Of a stretch of DNA of 64,000 bases, positions 34,583-43,977 are shown one piece after another. The translations under genes were made by a program, and so were the position numbers. Origin of the DNA: Labilithrix sp. (GTDB taxonomy: Bacteria; Myxococcota_A; Polyangia; Polyangiales; Polyangiaceae). The notes under the pieces were generated by a model. That model saw only the letters and a list, made by a program, of their open reading frames with translations. It ran no database searches and was not told the DNA's origin. The stretch lies in contig JAHBWA010000001.1 of assembly GCA_019637195.1 (NCBI GenBank), positions 1 to 64,000 of the forward strand. The letters are read 5' to 3'. Every line of letters begins with the position of its first letter. Position 1 is the stretch's first letter.

Positions 34583-35071
34583 TCAGGGCGCCGTCACCAT
34601 GTTGAAGCCGCCCAGGACGCAGAGCGGAGTCCGCTCGTTCAGCGCGTAGGCGTCGAGGCGATACTTGGTGCCCGAGACCTTCTCGCCGACCTTGAGGACG
34701 GTCTCGGTCTGGACGCGCTCGATCATCTTCTCGCTGGGGAGCTCTTCGCTCTCGGCCGGACCCTTCGCGAGCCGCACGGCGTAGTGCGTCGTCTCGGCCG
34801 GCGCGCCGCTGAGCGTGAACTCGATGTCGCGGGCGGAGACGCCGGGCGTGATCTGACCGCACTGTGCCAGCGTGACGGGCATCGCGATGCCGTCGATCTC
34901 GTCGAGGTTGCCTTCGCCGCCGGAGCCGGACGAGGAGCCGCCGGAGCTCGACGAGCTGCTCGAGCCGCCGGAGCTGGACGAGCTGCTCGCGTCGTCATCG
35001 CTGCTGCAGCCCATCGCGGCGCAGACGATCGAGGTGGCGAGGAGGATGGCGCGGAGGCGAGAGGTGGGCAT
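34583..35071 (-). CDS. lipoprotein with Ser/Gly linker
   Basis: 162 residues. Lipoprotein signal AILLATSIVCAAMGC, then a flexible Ser/Gly linker of about 25 residues, then a compact domain (IDGIAMPVTLAQCGQITP, DIEFTLSGAPAETTHYAVRL, KVGEKVSGTKYRLDAYALN). No family recognised. The linker indicates a domain tethered away from the membrane. It stands alone between the SDR gene and the VanY-type gene. Confidence 0.65.
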   Translation of the reverse strand: MPTSRLRAILLATSIVCAAMGCSSDDDASSSSSSGGSSSSSSSGGSSSGSGGEGNLDEIDGIAMPVTLAQCGQITPGVSARDIEFTLSGAPAETTHYAVRLAKGPAESEELPSEKMIERVQTETVLKVGEKVSGTKYRLDAYALNERTPLCVLGGFNMVTAP

Positions 35072-35134
35072 GATGAGCCCAGCTTACCGAGCGCGAGAGC
35101 GCCGTCTCCCGCATGAGTATGCCGCGAGGCGACT

Positions 35135-36136
35135 TCAGGGGGCGATGCAGTTCTTGCCGATGTACGGGCTGGGGTCCTCTCCGCACGCGACGCGGCCGTC
35201 GGTGCGGCCCGCGCAGTCGACGCGTCGGTAGGCGCCGCTCGCGCACCACTCGAGGACGGTGCCCGTGCAGCGCCCCTCGAAGGGGACGGTGCTGCAGTCG
35301 GGCGTCGCGGGGGCACCTCCATCCGCGTCGCTGGCGCCCGCGTCGCTCGCGCGGCTCGGAGGCGCCGAGCTGTCGTCCGGCTCGTCCGAGAGCTCGAGCG
35401 CCTCCCGCTCGCTCGCCGAGAGGCTCGCGATGAACACGGGCACCGCGAGGCGGAGCCCCCCGGCGAGCTCCGCCTCGCGCGCCTTGAGCTCGGCCGCGGC
35501 GCGCACCCCGATGTACCGGTAGTGCCAAGGCTCGTGGATGTAGCCGTCGTTGTCTCGTCGGTCCGTGTTGGGGTACGAGCACGCGAAGCCGTACTCGTGC
35601 GCGTGCGCGCGCAGCCAGAGATCGGCGGTGCCCCCCGCCGCGATGAAGGACGAGCCGCCGCCCGCGAGCGTCAGGTCGCACACGGTGCCGAGCTGGTGCT
35701 CGGAGTGACCGGCGTTCGCCGAGTACGTGTTGGCGGCTTCGCAGCCGTCGCGCTCGGCGTAGCTCCGGAAGAGCGCGCACTGCGTGTGGAAAGAGCGATA
35801 CCCCGAGAGGCATGCCAGGTTCACGCCGTGGCCTCGCGCGGCGTCGACGAGCGCCATGAACTTCTGCCGCGCGTCCTCACGCAGCGATTGAGCGCCGAGC
35901 GCGTAGCTCGCGGGCAGCGCGCTCGTCGACGGCGCCCAGCTCGACCGCAGCGCCGAGCCGCGATCGACGCGGGTGAGGAGCGCGTCGCCGTCGAGCGTGC
36001 CGCTCGTGCAGGCGGTCGTGCAGAGCGCGTCCTCCGTCGATGCGGTCGGCTCGTCGAGCTCGGAGGCGCAGCCGGCGACGGCGACCGAGGTGGCGAAGGC
36101 GGCGAGGACGGAGAGGAGCGTGCGCGTGGCGATCAT
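35135..36136 (-). CDS. VanY-type D-alanyl-D-alanine carboxypeptidase lipoprotein
   Basis: 333 residues from the ATG at 36136, which has a strong SD (GGAGGAG). Lipoprotein signal LAAFATSVAVAGC. The peptidase M15B/VanY zinc motifs are present: GYRSFHTQCALF, SEHQLGTVCDL (the SxHxxGxxxD zinc site) and EPWHYRYIG (the second catalytic/zinc motif). After the catalytic domain comes a Ser/Asp linker and a small Cys-containing tail (EGRCTGTVLEWCASGAYRRV). VanY-type enzymes trim peptidoglycan stem peptides. The gene is divergent from flhA. Confidence 0.88.
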   Translation of the reverse strand: MIATRTLLSVLAAFATSVAVAGCASELDEPTASTEDALCTTACTSGTLDGDALLTRVDRGSALRSSWAPSTSALPASYALGAQSLREDARQKFMALVDAARGHGVNLACLSGYRSFHTQCALFRSYAERDGCEAANTYSANAGHSEHQLGTVCDLTLAGGGSSFIAAGGTADLWLRAHAHEYGFACSYPNTDRRDNDGYIHEPWHYRYIGVRAAAELKAREAELAGGLRLAVPVFIASLSASEREALELSDEPDDSSAPPSRASDAGASDADGGAPATPDCSTVPFEGRCTGTVLEWCASGAYRRVDCAGRTDGRVACGEDPSPYIGKNCIAP

Positions 36137-36383
36137 GGTCGCTCCTCCAGCATCGGATGTGCCGACGTGTAAGTGTCCGAATCGGCTCGCGTTGAAGTGC
36201 CGGCGAGGGGGGCGCTCGGTGTGGACGCGTGTCCTCGCTCGATCCGGCGCGGTCGCGACCGGCGCGGGCGGTGGGCGCCGGAGACCGGGACCCGCGGGCG
36301 TCATCGTCTTGACGCTCGTCCGCCGGCGCCCGCGCGGATCGCACGAAATCGCGGGCGGCACATGAAATGCTCGACGCTGGCCC
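36137..36383. other. divergent region between the VanY-type gene and flhA
   Basis: About 247 bases with no gene. It must hold the vanY-type promoter, and near its right end a sigma-54-like sequence for flhA. A TCTTGACGCT sequence at about 36306 recurs upstream of fliN at about 23421. Confidence 0.5.
36356..36371 (+). promoter_or_regulatory. weak sigma-54-like promoter before flhA
   Basis: CGGCAC-ATGAA-ATGCT: GG and GC doublets ten bases apart, two mismatches to TGGCAC-N5-TTGCT. The predicted start is about 36382, two bases before the GTG of flhA. No Shine-Dalgarno sequence precedes that GTG. Confidence 0.35.
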
Positions 36384-38468
36384 GTGAGCACCTCGGGCGT
36401 CACCGCAGCGGCGAACGGCAAGAAGACGGACGCCCTCGTCCCCATCGCCATCATCGGCATCATCCTCATGATGGTGCTGCCGATGCCGGCGTGGCTCCTC
36501 GACGGCATGATCGCGCTCTCGATGGCGATCTCGATCGGCGTCTTTTTGACGGCGCTCTTCATCGAGAACGCGCTCGAGTTCTCGGCCTTCCCGGCGTTCG
36601 TCCTGGTCGGGACCCTCCTCCGGCTGAGCCTCAACGTCGCGACGACGCGGCTCATCCTCCTGCACGGCGGCGAGGGCCAAGGCTCCGCCGGCGAGGTCGT
36701 CGAGGCGTTCGGCCGGTTCGTCGTCGAAGGCAACGTCGTCGTCGGCCTCGTCGTCTTCCTGATCCTGACGGTCATCAACTTCGTCGTCATCACGAAGGGC
36801 GCGGGCCGCGTGGCCGAGGTCGCCGCGCGCTTCACGCTCGACGCCCTGCCGGGCAAGCAGATGGCGATCGACGCCGATCTGTCGACGGGGACGATCACGA
36901 ACGACGTCGCCCGGACCCGCCGCCGCGACCTCGAGCGTGAGGCGGACTTCTACGGCGCGATGGACGGCGCGAGCAAGTTCGTCCACGGCGACGCCATCGC
37001 CGGCCTGCTGATCATGGCGATCAACCTGATCGGCGGCCTCATCCTCGGGATCGCCCGCGGGATGGACATCGGCCTGGCGGCCGAGACGTTCTCGATCCTC
37101 AGCGTCGGCGACGCGCTGGCCTCGCAGCTCCCGGCGCTCCTCATGTCGGCCGCCTCCGGCATCGTCGTGACCCGCAGCGCCACCGGCGACCAGCTCGGCC
37201 GGGCGCTCTCGCAGCAGTTCTTCGGCCGTCGGCGGGTCGTCGCGATCACCGCCGGGATCTTGACGGTCCTCGGCCTCATGCCTGGAATGCCGGCGCTCCC
37301 GTGCTTCGGGCTCGCCGCCGTGCTCGTGATCGTCTCCCGAAAGGTGGGCGCGGCTCCGGGCCCCGGCGCGGCCGGCGCGACCGAGGGCCTCGCCGGCCAG
37401 CCGTCGGCGGACGATCCCAAGCGCTCGTCCGCCGAGGACGTCGACGCGGCGCTGACGGTCCACGTCCTGTCGATCGAGGTCGGCTACGAGCTGGTCGGCG
37501 TCGTCGACGGCGCGCGCGGCGGGACGCTGCTCGACCGCGTCGGCAAGCTTCGCACGGAGATCGCGCGGGAGCTCGGGATCGTCGTCCCGCCGGTGCACGT
37601 CACCGACGATCTGTCGCTCGCCGCCGGGTCGTACCGCATCAACCTCCTCGGGACCGAGGTCGGCCGCGGCGAGTGCGCCCCCGGACGGCTCCTCGCGATC
37701 GATCCGAGCGGCGGGGCGCCGCCGATCGAGGGGGAGAGCACGACCGATCCGACGTTCGGCATGCCCGCCGTGTGGATCGCCGAGCGCGATCGAGAGCTCG
37801 CCGAGGCGCTCGGCTATACGGTCGTCGACCACGCGACGATCCTCGCGACGCACCTCGGCGAGGTGGTCCGCGCCCAGGCCCCGCGCCTCATCGGCCGGCA
37901 GGAGGCGCAGCACCTCCTCGACGTCCTCGCGCGCACGAGCCCCAAGCTGGTCGACGACGTGGTCCCCAACCTGCTCTCGCTCGGCGAGGTGGTCCGGGTG
38001 CTGCGAAACCTCGTCAAGGAGGGCATCTCGGTCCGCGACATGCGGTCGATCCTCGAGGCGCTCGGCGAGCTCGCCGCGCACACGAAGGATCCGGAGCAGC
38101 TGACCGAGCTCGTTCGCGAGCGGCTCGCCCCGCAGATCACGGCGCGCTTCCGCGCCGACGGCGTCGTCAACGCCTTGACGCTCGACGGACGGCTCGAGCA
38201 GGTGCTCCGGACGTCGCTCTCCGAAATCGCCAAGGGAACCGGGGGCGCGCTCGATCCCGAGATGCTCCGAGCCCTCGGTACGGCCGCGGAGCGGGCCCTC
38301 GCCGCCTTTGGCGCGCATGGTGCATCTCCGCTCGTCGTGACCGCTCCAGATCTCCGCCGCTACGTCAGGGCGATCCTCGAGCGAAAGCTGCCCCAGCTCC
38401 CCGTCGTGTCTTTCCGAGAGATCGAGTCGAACGCGCCGCTGCGCGTGATCGATCGCCTCGCTGCGTGA
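36384..38468 (+). CDS. flhA: flagellar export gate protein FlhA
   Basis: 694 residues from a GTG at 36384, usual FlhA length. The N-terminal half has eight membrane helices with the family signature (AFPAFVLVGTLLRLSLNVAT then TRLILLHG), the FHIPEP-type loop (INFVVITKGAGRVAEVAARF, TLDALPGKQMAIDADL) and LPALLMSAASGIVVTRSA. The C-terminal cytoplasmic domain binds substrate-chaperone complexes (ATILATHLGEVVRAQAPRLI, GRQEAQHLLDVLA, VPNLLSLGEVVRVLRNLVKE). It heads flagellar block 2. Confidence 0.96.
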   Translation: MSTSGVTAAANGKKTDALVPIAIIGIILMMVLPMPAWLLDGMIALSMAISIGVFLTALFIENALEFSAFPAFVLVGTLLRLSLNVATTRLILLHGGEGQGSAGEVVEAFGRFVVEGNVVVGLVVFLILTVINFVVITKGAGRVAEVAARFTLDALPGKQMAIDADLSTGTITNDVARTRRRDLEREADFYGAMDGASKFVHGDAIAGLLIMAINLIGGLILGIARGMDIGLAAETFSILSVGDALASQLPALLMSAASGIVVTRSATGDQLGRALSQQFFGRRRVVAITAGILTVLGLMPGMPALPCFGLAAVLVIVSRKVGAAPGPGAAGATEGLAGQPSADDPKRSSAEDVDAALTVHVLSIEVGYELVGVVDGARGGTLLDRVGKLRTEIARELGIVVPPVHVTDDLSLAAGSYRINLLGTEVGRGECAPGRLLAIDPSGGAPPIEGESTTDPTFGMPAVWIAERDRELAEALGYTVVDHATILATHLGEVVRAQAPRLIGRQEAQHLLDVLARTSPKLVDDVVPNLLSLGEVVRVLRNLVKEGISVRDMRSILEALGELAAHTKDPEQLTELVRERLAPQITARFRADGVVNALTLDGRLEQVLRTSLSEIAKGTGGALDPEMLRALGTAAERALAAFGAHGASPLVVTAPDLRRYVRAILERKLPQLPVVSFREIESNAPLRVIDRLAA

Positions 38469-38487
38469 GTGTCCGAAGGAGGTCTCG

Positions 38488-39582
38488 ATGAACCCGCGTT
38501 ACGTCTCCAGGGAAAACGTCTCGAAGCCGAAGCCCGAAGCCCTCTTCGCCGCCGAGGTCTATCGCGACGAGGACGAGCAGCCCGAGCCCCGAGACGCGAC
38601 GTCCGACGAGATCGCGCAGCTCCGCACCGAGCTCCGCGGCGAGGCGCGGGCGCTCCGCCTGGCGCTGGCGCGGCCGGCGAAGGTCCCGGCCGAGCTCCTC
38701 GCGGAGCTGTCGACGCTGCGCGCCGAGGTGAGCGAGCTGCTCGCTGCGCCGAAGCGCGGCGACGCGGCCGCCGCCGCGATCCGCGCGCGCGGGATCGAGG
38801 GAGGGGCCGCGTCCACGCTCGCCCGCCTCGCGAAGGAGAGCGACAAGGCGAGCGCGCCGGGCAAGGCGAAGGCGCGTTCGGCGGCGTCGTCGAACGACCG
38901 GCTCCGCGCCGCGTGCGCCTCGCTCGTGCGCGTCGCTCCTTCTCCGCAGACGCTCGCGCATGAGGGACGCACGCTGATCGCGCTCGTCGGCCCCGCCGGC
39001 GTCGGAAAGACGACGACGGCCGCCAAGCTCGCGGCGCACGCGCGCATGGCGCGCAAGACCGTGGCGCTCGTCTCGTGCGACGCCTTCCGCGTCGGCGCGA
39101 TGGACCAGCTCGGCAAGTACGCCGAGCTGATGGACGCGCGCTTCCACACGGCGACCTCGAGCGACGAGCTCGCGGAGATCCTCCGCGGCGAGGACGCCGA
39201 CGTCATCATCGTCGACACGTCGGGGCGGGCCGTCGAGCCCGGCGCGACCGAGGCGCTCCTCGGGGCGGCCGAGCTCCGGGGCGCAGACCGTCTCGGTCGC
39301 CGCGTCGAGGTGCTCCTCTGCGTGCCCGCGTCGCTCCGCGCGGCCGACGCGGCCCGCGTCCACCGCGACTTCGTCGCGACCAAGCCGACGGCGCTCGCGA
39401 TCACGAAGCTCGACGAGACCGATGCGCCCGCCGGCATCGCGCACGCGGCGTTCGCGACGCGCCTCCCGGTCAGCACGCTGACGGCCGGGCAGCGCGTCCC
39501 CGAGGACATCGCGGAGGCGAGCGCCGAGGCGATCGCCGACTACCTCTTCCCCGCCTCCGGCGAGGCGCCGACGAGCCGATGA
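38488..39582 (+). CDS. flhF: flagellar SRP-type GTPase FlhF
   Basis: 364 residues. The N-terminal 160 residues are a variable charged/coiled region. The SRP-type G domain has GPAGVGKTT (residues 168-176), VALVSCDAFRVGAMDQLGKY, VIIVDTSGRA and LAITKLDETDAPAG, and ends VSTLTAGQRVPEDIAEA. FlhF fixes flagellum position and number, usually with FlhG; flhG is missing here and fliA follows directly (ATGA overlap). Confidence 0.94.
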   Translation: MNPRYVSRENVSKPKPEALFAAEVYRDEDEQPEPRDATSDEIAQLRTELRGEARALRLALARPAKVPAELLAELSTLRAEVSELLAAPKRGDAAAAAIRARGIEGGAASTLARLAKESDKASAPGKAKARSAASSNDRLRAACASLVRVAPSPQTLAHEGRTLIALVGPAGVGKTTTAAKLAAHARMARKTVALVSCDAFRVGAMDQLGKYAELMDARFHTATSSDELAEILRGEDADVIIVDTSGRAVEPGATEALLGAAELRGADRLGRRVEVLLCVPASLRAADAARVHRDFVATKPTALAITKLDETDAPAGIAHAAFATRLPVSTLTAGQRVPEDIAEASAEAIADYLFPASGEAPTSR

Positions 39583-40295
39583 GCGCCGTCGCGGTCCAGG
39601 AGGCGCGCGCTCGGCGCACGCTCTCGCGCGAGGAGTACGAGCGGTTCCTCCCGCTCGTGCGCCGCACCGCGATGAAGCTGGCCCGACGCCTGCCGAGTCA
39701 CGTCACCGTCGCGGACCTCGTGAGCTACGGGTGGGTCGGTCTGCTCGACGCCTTCGAGCGGGCGAGCCCCGAGATGGACGCCGAGGAGTTCGAGGCCTAC
39801 GCCGTCTACCGCGTGCGCGGCGCCGCGCTCGACCACCTGCGGACGCTCGATCCGGCGTCCCGCGCGGCGCGCGCCCTCTCGCGCAAGCTCGCGCGCGCCG
39901 TCGCCGAGCTCACGAGCGAGCGCGGGGGCGAGCCGCCGGGTGAGGAGCAGATCGCGGCGCGCCTCGAGATGAGCGTCCTCGAGTACCGCGCCGCGCTCGA
40001 GCGCCTCGGACGCGCGGGCATGGATCGCCTCGAGATGCTCGACATCGACGAGGTCGAGGTGGGCGGCAAGGAGGAGGGGCCCGAGGAGCGCGCCACGCAG
40101 CGCGAGCTCACCGGCGTGGTGGCGACGGCGATCGACGCGCTGCCCGAGCGGCATCGCCTCGTGCTCGCCCTCTACTACCAGGAGGAGCGGACCATGCGCG
40201 AGATCGGGAGCATCCTCGAGGTGTCCGAGTCACGCGTCTGTCAGATCCACACCGAAGCCATCCACCGCCTCCGCGCGGCGGCGGGGAGGGAGTGA
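39579..40295 (+). CDS. fliA: flagellar sigma factor FliA (sigma-28)
   Basis: 238 residues. Region 2 is VADLVSYGWVGLLDAFERAS and FEAYAVYRVRGAALDHLRTL; region 3 is RKLARAVAELTSERGGEPPG; region 4 is DALPERHRLVLALYYQEERT and IGSILEVSESRVCQIHTEAI. These match the FliA/WhiG group. It should read the late promoters, for example the sites before fliC and the EBP gene. The anti-sigma factor FlgM is not in the window. Coupled to flhF by a four-base overlap. Confidence 0.95.
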   Translation: MSAVAVQEARARRTLSREEYERFLPLVRRTAMKLARRLPSHVTVADLVSYGWVGLLDAFERASPEMDAEEFEAYAVYRVRGAALDHLRTLDPASRAARALSRKLARAVAELTSERGGEPPGEEQIAARLEMSVLEYRAALERLGRAGMDRLEMLDIDEVEVGGKEEGPEERATQRELTGVVATAIDALPERHRLVLALYYQEERTMREIGSILEVSESRVCQIHTEAIHRLRAAAGRE

Positions 40296-40296
40296 C

Positions 40297-41019
40297 ATGT
40301 CTCGTGGAGTCTACGTCGCGCTGAGCGGCGCGGTCGCTCAGGAGCACGCGCTCGAGACCACCGCGACGAACCTCGCCAACGCGGCGACGCCGGGCTACCA
40401 GCGCCTGCGCCCGGTGTTCCGCGAGGTCCTCGCCGGCGCGTCGAAGAAGGAGAACCTCCGCTACGCCGAGGTCTCTGGGACCGCGGTCGACGGATCGCGC
40501 GGCGCCGTCCGAGCGACCGGCCGTTCGCTCGACGTAGCGCTGCCGGAGGGGCAATACCTCGCGGTCTCGACGCCGCGCGGCGAGCGCTACACGCGGGCCG
40601 GCGGGCTGTCGATGGGCCCGGAAGGCACGCTGAAGACGGCCTCGGGCACGCCGCTCCTCCGCGAGGACGGCAAGCCGATGCAGCTCTCGCTGGCGGGCGG
40701 AGAGCCGTCGATCAACCCCGACGGCGCGGTGGTGCAGGACGGTGAGATCGTGGGGCGGCTGAGGATCGTGAAGGGGGCGGAGGGCACCACGTTCAGCCAC
40801 GAGGGCGGCGGCGTGCTCGCGGCGCGCGGGCCGGCGCCGACGCCGACGACGACGACGCTCGACGTCGGCGCGCTCGAGGACTCGAACTCGACCGCGGTGG
40901 CCGCGATGACCGACCTCGTGACGGCGTCGCGCACGTTCGAGGCCTTCCAGCGGATGCTCGACACGTTCGGTGAGTGTGACCGCAAGGTGCTCACCACGAC
41001 GCCGGGCGCGACGGAGTGA
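40297..41019 (+). CDS. flgF: flagellar rod protein FlgF (FlgF/FlgG family)
   Basis: 240 residues. N-terminal GVYVALSGAVAQEHALETTA and TNLANAATPGYQRLRPVFRE, the middle YTRAGGLSMGPEGTLKTASG, and the C-terminal EDSNSTAVAAMTDLVTASRT then FEAFQRMLDTF are typical of distal/proximal rod proteins. A length of about 240 fits FlgF rather than FlgG (about 260). No flgG occurs nearby. It starts one base after the fliA stop. Confidence 0.88.
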   Translation: MSRGVYVALSGAVAQEHALETTATNLANAATPGYQRLRPVFREVLAGASKKENLRYAEVSGTAVDGSRGAVRATGRSLDVALPEGQYLAVSTPRGERYTRAGGLSMGPEGTLKTASGTPLLREDGKPMQLSLAGGEPSINPDGAVVQDGEIVGRLRIVKGAEGTTFSHEGGGVLAARGPAPTPTTTTLDVGALEDSNSTAVAAMTDLVTASRTFEAFQRMLDTFGECDRKVLTTTPGATE

Positions 41020-41023
41020 CGCG

Positions 41024-41686
41024 ATGAAGGTCGGCGCCAGCGCCGCCGGGGCGGCGGGGATCGAGCGGAGGCGGATCGAGGTCGAGCCTCAGCGCACGGC
41101 CGTCACGCGCGCCGATCTCCGGGGGGCGATCGCCCGCGCGCACCAGAAGCTGACCGGTCGCGCGCCGAGCGCGGCCGCGCTCGACGTCTTGACCGCGCAC
41201 GCGTCGCTCGAGACCGGCAGCGGCGCGAAGATGTACAACTACAACTTCGGCGGCATCAAGGGCGCCGGCCCGACCGGCGAGACAGCGCGGTGCCGGACGA
41301 AGGAGGTGCTGGACGGGCGCGAGGTCGAGATCCGCGACGGATTCCGCGCGTACCGCTCGCTCGACGAGGGCGCGCTCGACTACGTGCGCCTGATGCGCGA
41401 TCGCTTCGGCGGCGCGGTCGCGCGCGCCGAGGCGGGCGACGTCGACGGCTTCGCGCGCGCGCTCAAGCAGGCGCGCTATTACACGGCCGACGAGTCGAAG
41501 TACGCGAGCGCCCTCCGCGGCCTCGCCGGGTCGGCCGACGGCGCCGCGAGCCGGACCGTTCAGGCGCGCCCCGAGGTGTCGTCTGCGGCCGCGGTCTTCC
41601 CCGACTCGTTCGAGCTCGGACGGGTGCTGGACGCCATCGCCCGCCATCCTCGCACCATCGACGAGCTCGACCCCGACGAGGCCTGA
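41024..41686 (+). CDS. flgJ: FlgJ-like flagellar glucosaminidase
   Basis: 220 residues from the ATG at 41024. The core LTAHASLETGSGAKMYNYNF and GGIKGAGPTGETARC carries the catalytic Glu of the glucosaminidase (GH73/FlgJ C-terminal) family, followed by FRAYRSLDEGALDYVRLMRD and LKQARYYTADESKYASAL. No signal peptide is evident, consistent with export through the flagellar apparatus. The rod-cap domain of classic FlgJ is not clear; the flanks are charged. It would open the cell wall for the rod. It follows flgF by four bases. Confidence 0.8.
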   Translation: MKVGASAAGAAGIERRRIEVEPQRTAVTRADLRGAIARAHQKLTGRAPSAAALDVLTAHASLETGSGAKMYNYNFGGIKGAGPTGETARCRTKEVLDGREVEIRDGFRAYRSLDEGALDYVRLMRDRFGGAVARAEAGDVDGFARALKQARYYTADESKYASALRGLAGSADGAASRTVQARPEVSSAAAVFPDSFELGRVLDAIARHPRTIDELDPDEA

Positions 41687-41783
41687 CCCCACGTCATTTC
41701 TCTGACAGCCACCCTTCAGGAGCGCGCGTCGTGTGCCGTTACATCGAGTGACGGGCCCGATCGCGGGCGCGTCTGGAGGTGAG

Positions 41784-42821
41784 ATGGACGGTTCTGCGGT
41801 AAGCGAGGCGCCGGCGTCGCTCGGACGATACAGCTCGAGGACCAGCGCGCGCCCGGCGGTCGACGACACGCCGAAGACGATGGCCGAGCTCGAGGACCAC
41901 CGGCGGCGCCTCGAGCAGGCGCTGTCGGACCTGAAGAGCACGCAGGCGCGGCTGCTCCAGGCTCACAAGCTGGAGGCCATCGGGCAGCTCGCCGCCGGGA
42001 TCGCCCACGAGATCAACACGCCGACGCAGTACGTGACGGACAACGTCGAGTTCCTCTCGCGGGCGTTCGAGCGCCTCTGCGATCTGGTCGTCGTCTCACG
42101 GGAGCTCGTCGCGAGCGTGAAGGCAGGCGCGCCGTCGGCCGACGTGCTCGCGCGCGCCGAGGCGACCTTCGCGAACGGACGGATCGACTACATCCTGCAA
42201 GAGTCGCCGAAGGCCATCCAGCAGTCGGTCGACGGGCTCCACCGCGTGGCGAGCATCGTGTCGGCGATGAAGGACTTCTCCCACCCGAGCGGAGGGGAGA
42301 AGGCGCCGTGCGATCTCAACGAGGCGATCTCGTCGACGATCGTCGTCGCGACGAACGAGTGGAAGTACGTCGCCGATCTCGAGATCGTCTTCGACCCGGA
42401 CCTCCCGCTCGTGCGGTGCCTCCGCGACGAGGTGAACCAGGTCGTCCTCAATTTGATCGTCAACGCCGCCCACGCGATCGACGCGGTCGTGCTCGGCGGC
42501 GCGAACGGGAAGGGGACGATCCGGGTCGAGACGATTCACGACGACGGCTGGGCGGAGATCCGCGTCTCGGACACGGGCTCGGGCATCCCCGAGAAGGCGC
42601 GCGAGCGGGTGTTCGACCCGTTCTTCACGACGAAGCCCGTCGGGAAGGGGACCGGTCAGGGCCTCGCGATCGCCTACTCCGTCATCGTCGAGAAGCACGG
42701 CGGCGAGATCTCGTTCGAGACCGAGGCCGGCAACGGCACCACCTTCATCGTTCGGCTCCCCGTCAACGTTCACGAGGAGCGTCTCTCAACCTTTTGCGCA
42801 CCCCTGAGGCCACTCGCATGA
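41784..42821 (+). CDS. sensor histidine kinase without membrane segments
   Basis: 345 residues from the ATG at 41784, which has GGAGGTG just upstream; an in-frame ATG at 41733 lacks this. A coiled-coil start (ELEDHRRRLEQALSDLKSTQ) leads to the HisKA box GIAHEINTPTQY with phospho-accepting His75. The ATPase domain has the N box (RDEVNQVVLNLIVNAAHAID), G1 (VSDTGSGIPEKA), the F box (FDPFFTTKPVGKGTGQGLAI) and G2. No sensor or membrane domain is present, so it is cytoplasmic. It overlaps the downstream response regulator (ATGA), its probable partner. Confidence 0.9.
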   Translation: MDGSAVSEAPASLGRYSSRTSARPAVDDTPKTMAELEDHRRRLEQALSDLKSTQARLLQAHKLEAIGQLAAGIAHEINTPTQYVTDNVEFLSRAFERLCDLVVVSRELVASVKAGAPSADVLARAEATFANGRIDYILQESPKAIQQSVDGLHRVASIVSAMKDFSHPSGGEKAPCDLNEAISSTIVVATNEWKYVADLEIVFDPDLPLVRCLRDEVNQVVLNLIVNAAHAIDAVVLGGANGKGTIRVETIHDDGWAEIRVSDTGSGIPEKARERVFDPFFTTKPVGKGTGQGLAIAYSVIVEKHGGEISFETEAGNGTTFIVRLPVNVHEERLSTFCAPLRPLA

Positions 42822-43948
42822 AAGTCCTGTTCGTAGACGACGAGCCCCGAGTCCTCGAAGCGATCCAACGGATGCTGTCCGACGCGGCCGGCTCCTGGGA
42901 GGTCATCACCGCAGGCAGCGGCCTCGAGGCGCTCGCGATGCTCGAGGAGTCGCGCTTCGACGTCATCGTGACGGACATCCGCATGCCCGGCATGGACGGC
43001 GCGGCGCTCCTCACGAAGGTGCACGAGCGCTGGCCGTCGATGACGCGCATCGTCCTCTCCGGGCACACGGACCAGGAGCACGCGATGCGCGCGATGGGGA
43101 GCGCCCACCAGTTCCTCAGCAAGCCGTGCAACCCGAAGAAGCTGGCCGAGGTCGTCGAGAACGCGTTCTACCTGAGCGCGCTCACGCCCAACGCGCGGGT
43201 CCGCGAGCTCGCCGCCGCGGTCCACCGCCTCCCGGCGATGCCCAAGGTCCACGAACGGATCCTGACGTTGATCGACGGGTCGAACGCCAGCGTGCGCGAC
43301 GCGGCCGACCTCGTCTCGCAGGACCCGGGGCTCTGCGCGAAGATCCTGCGCGTCGTCAACTCCGCCTTCTTCGCGCGCGGACAGGTCGTTCGCGACGTGC
43401 GCACCGCGACGGCGCGGGTCGGCCTCGACCTCCTCCGTGCGCTCGTGCTCTCGGAGCGCGCGTCGTGCGGGCTCTCCGGTAAGCGCGTCGAGCAGATCCA
43501 GCGTGACGCCCTCGACGCCGCGGCGGTGACGATGCGGATCGTCTCGCCCGACGACCAGCGCACCGCGTTCACCGCGGCGCTGCTGTGCGACGTCGGCACG
43601 CTCGTGCTCGAGCAGGGCGCGCCGGACGAGATCGCCGCCGTGCGCGCCCACGCCGCCGAGGGGCTCTTGCCGCTCCACGTGGCGGAGAAGGAGCTCCTCG
43701 GCTCGAGCCACGCCGACGTCGGGGGCTACGTCCTCGGCCTCTGGGGAGTGCCGCCGGTGATCGTCGACGCGGTGCTCGGTCACCACGATCTCGGTCGCGA
43801 TCCGTCCGCGCTCTCGGCGGCGGTCCACGTCGCGCACAGCATCGTCGCGGGCGACGTCGTCTCGGCGGAGGCCGCGGAGCGCGCCGGCGTGTCGTCGAAG
43901 CTCGCGGAGATTCGGCAGGCCTACATCGAGGACAAGCACGCCGCGTGA
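42818..43948 (+). CDS. response regulator with receiver and HDOD domains
   Basis: 376 residues. The receiver has the acidic pair at residues 7-8 (LFVDDEP), phospho-acceptor Asp53 (VIVTDIRMPGMDG) and Lys102 (FLSKPC). An HDOD domain follows from about residue 128 (AVHRLPAMPKVHERILTLID, DLVSQDPGLCAKILRVVNSA, LLCDVGTLVLEQGAPDEI, VGGYVLGLWGVPPVIVDAVL). HDOD proteins lack HD metal residues and act in signalling, several in motility control. Coupled to the histidine kinase and placed just upstream of fliC, it may control filament genes, but that is inference. Confidence 0.9.
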   Translation: MKVLFVDDEPRVLEAIQRMLSDAAGSWEVITAGSGLEALAMLEESRFDVIVTDIRMPGMDGAALLTKVHERWPSMTRIVLSGHTDQEHAMRAMGSAHQFLSKPCNPKKLAEVVENAFYLSALTPNARVRELAAAVHRLPAMPKVHERILTLIDGSNASVRDAADLVSQDPGLCAKILRVVNSAFFARGQVVRDVRTATARVGLDLLRALVLSERASCGLSGKRVEQIQRDALDAAAVTMRIVSPDDQRTAFTAALLCDVGTLVLEQGAPDEIAAVRAHAAEGLLPLHVAEKELLGSSHADVGGYVLGLWGVPPVIVDAVLGHHDLGRDPSALSAAVHVAHSIVAGDVVSAEAAERAGVSSKLAEIRQAYIEDKHAA

Positions 43949-43977
43949 ACGTTCGGAGGGCGACGTCGGTTTTCGAC

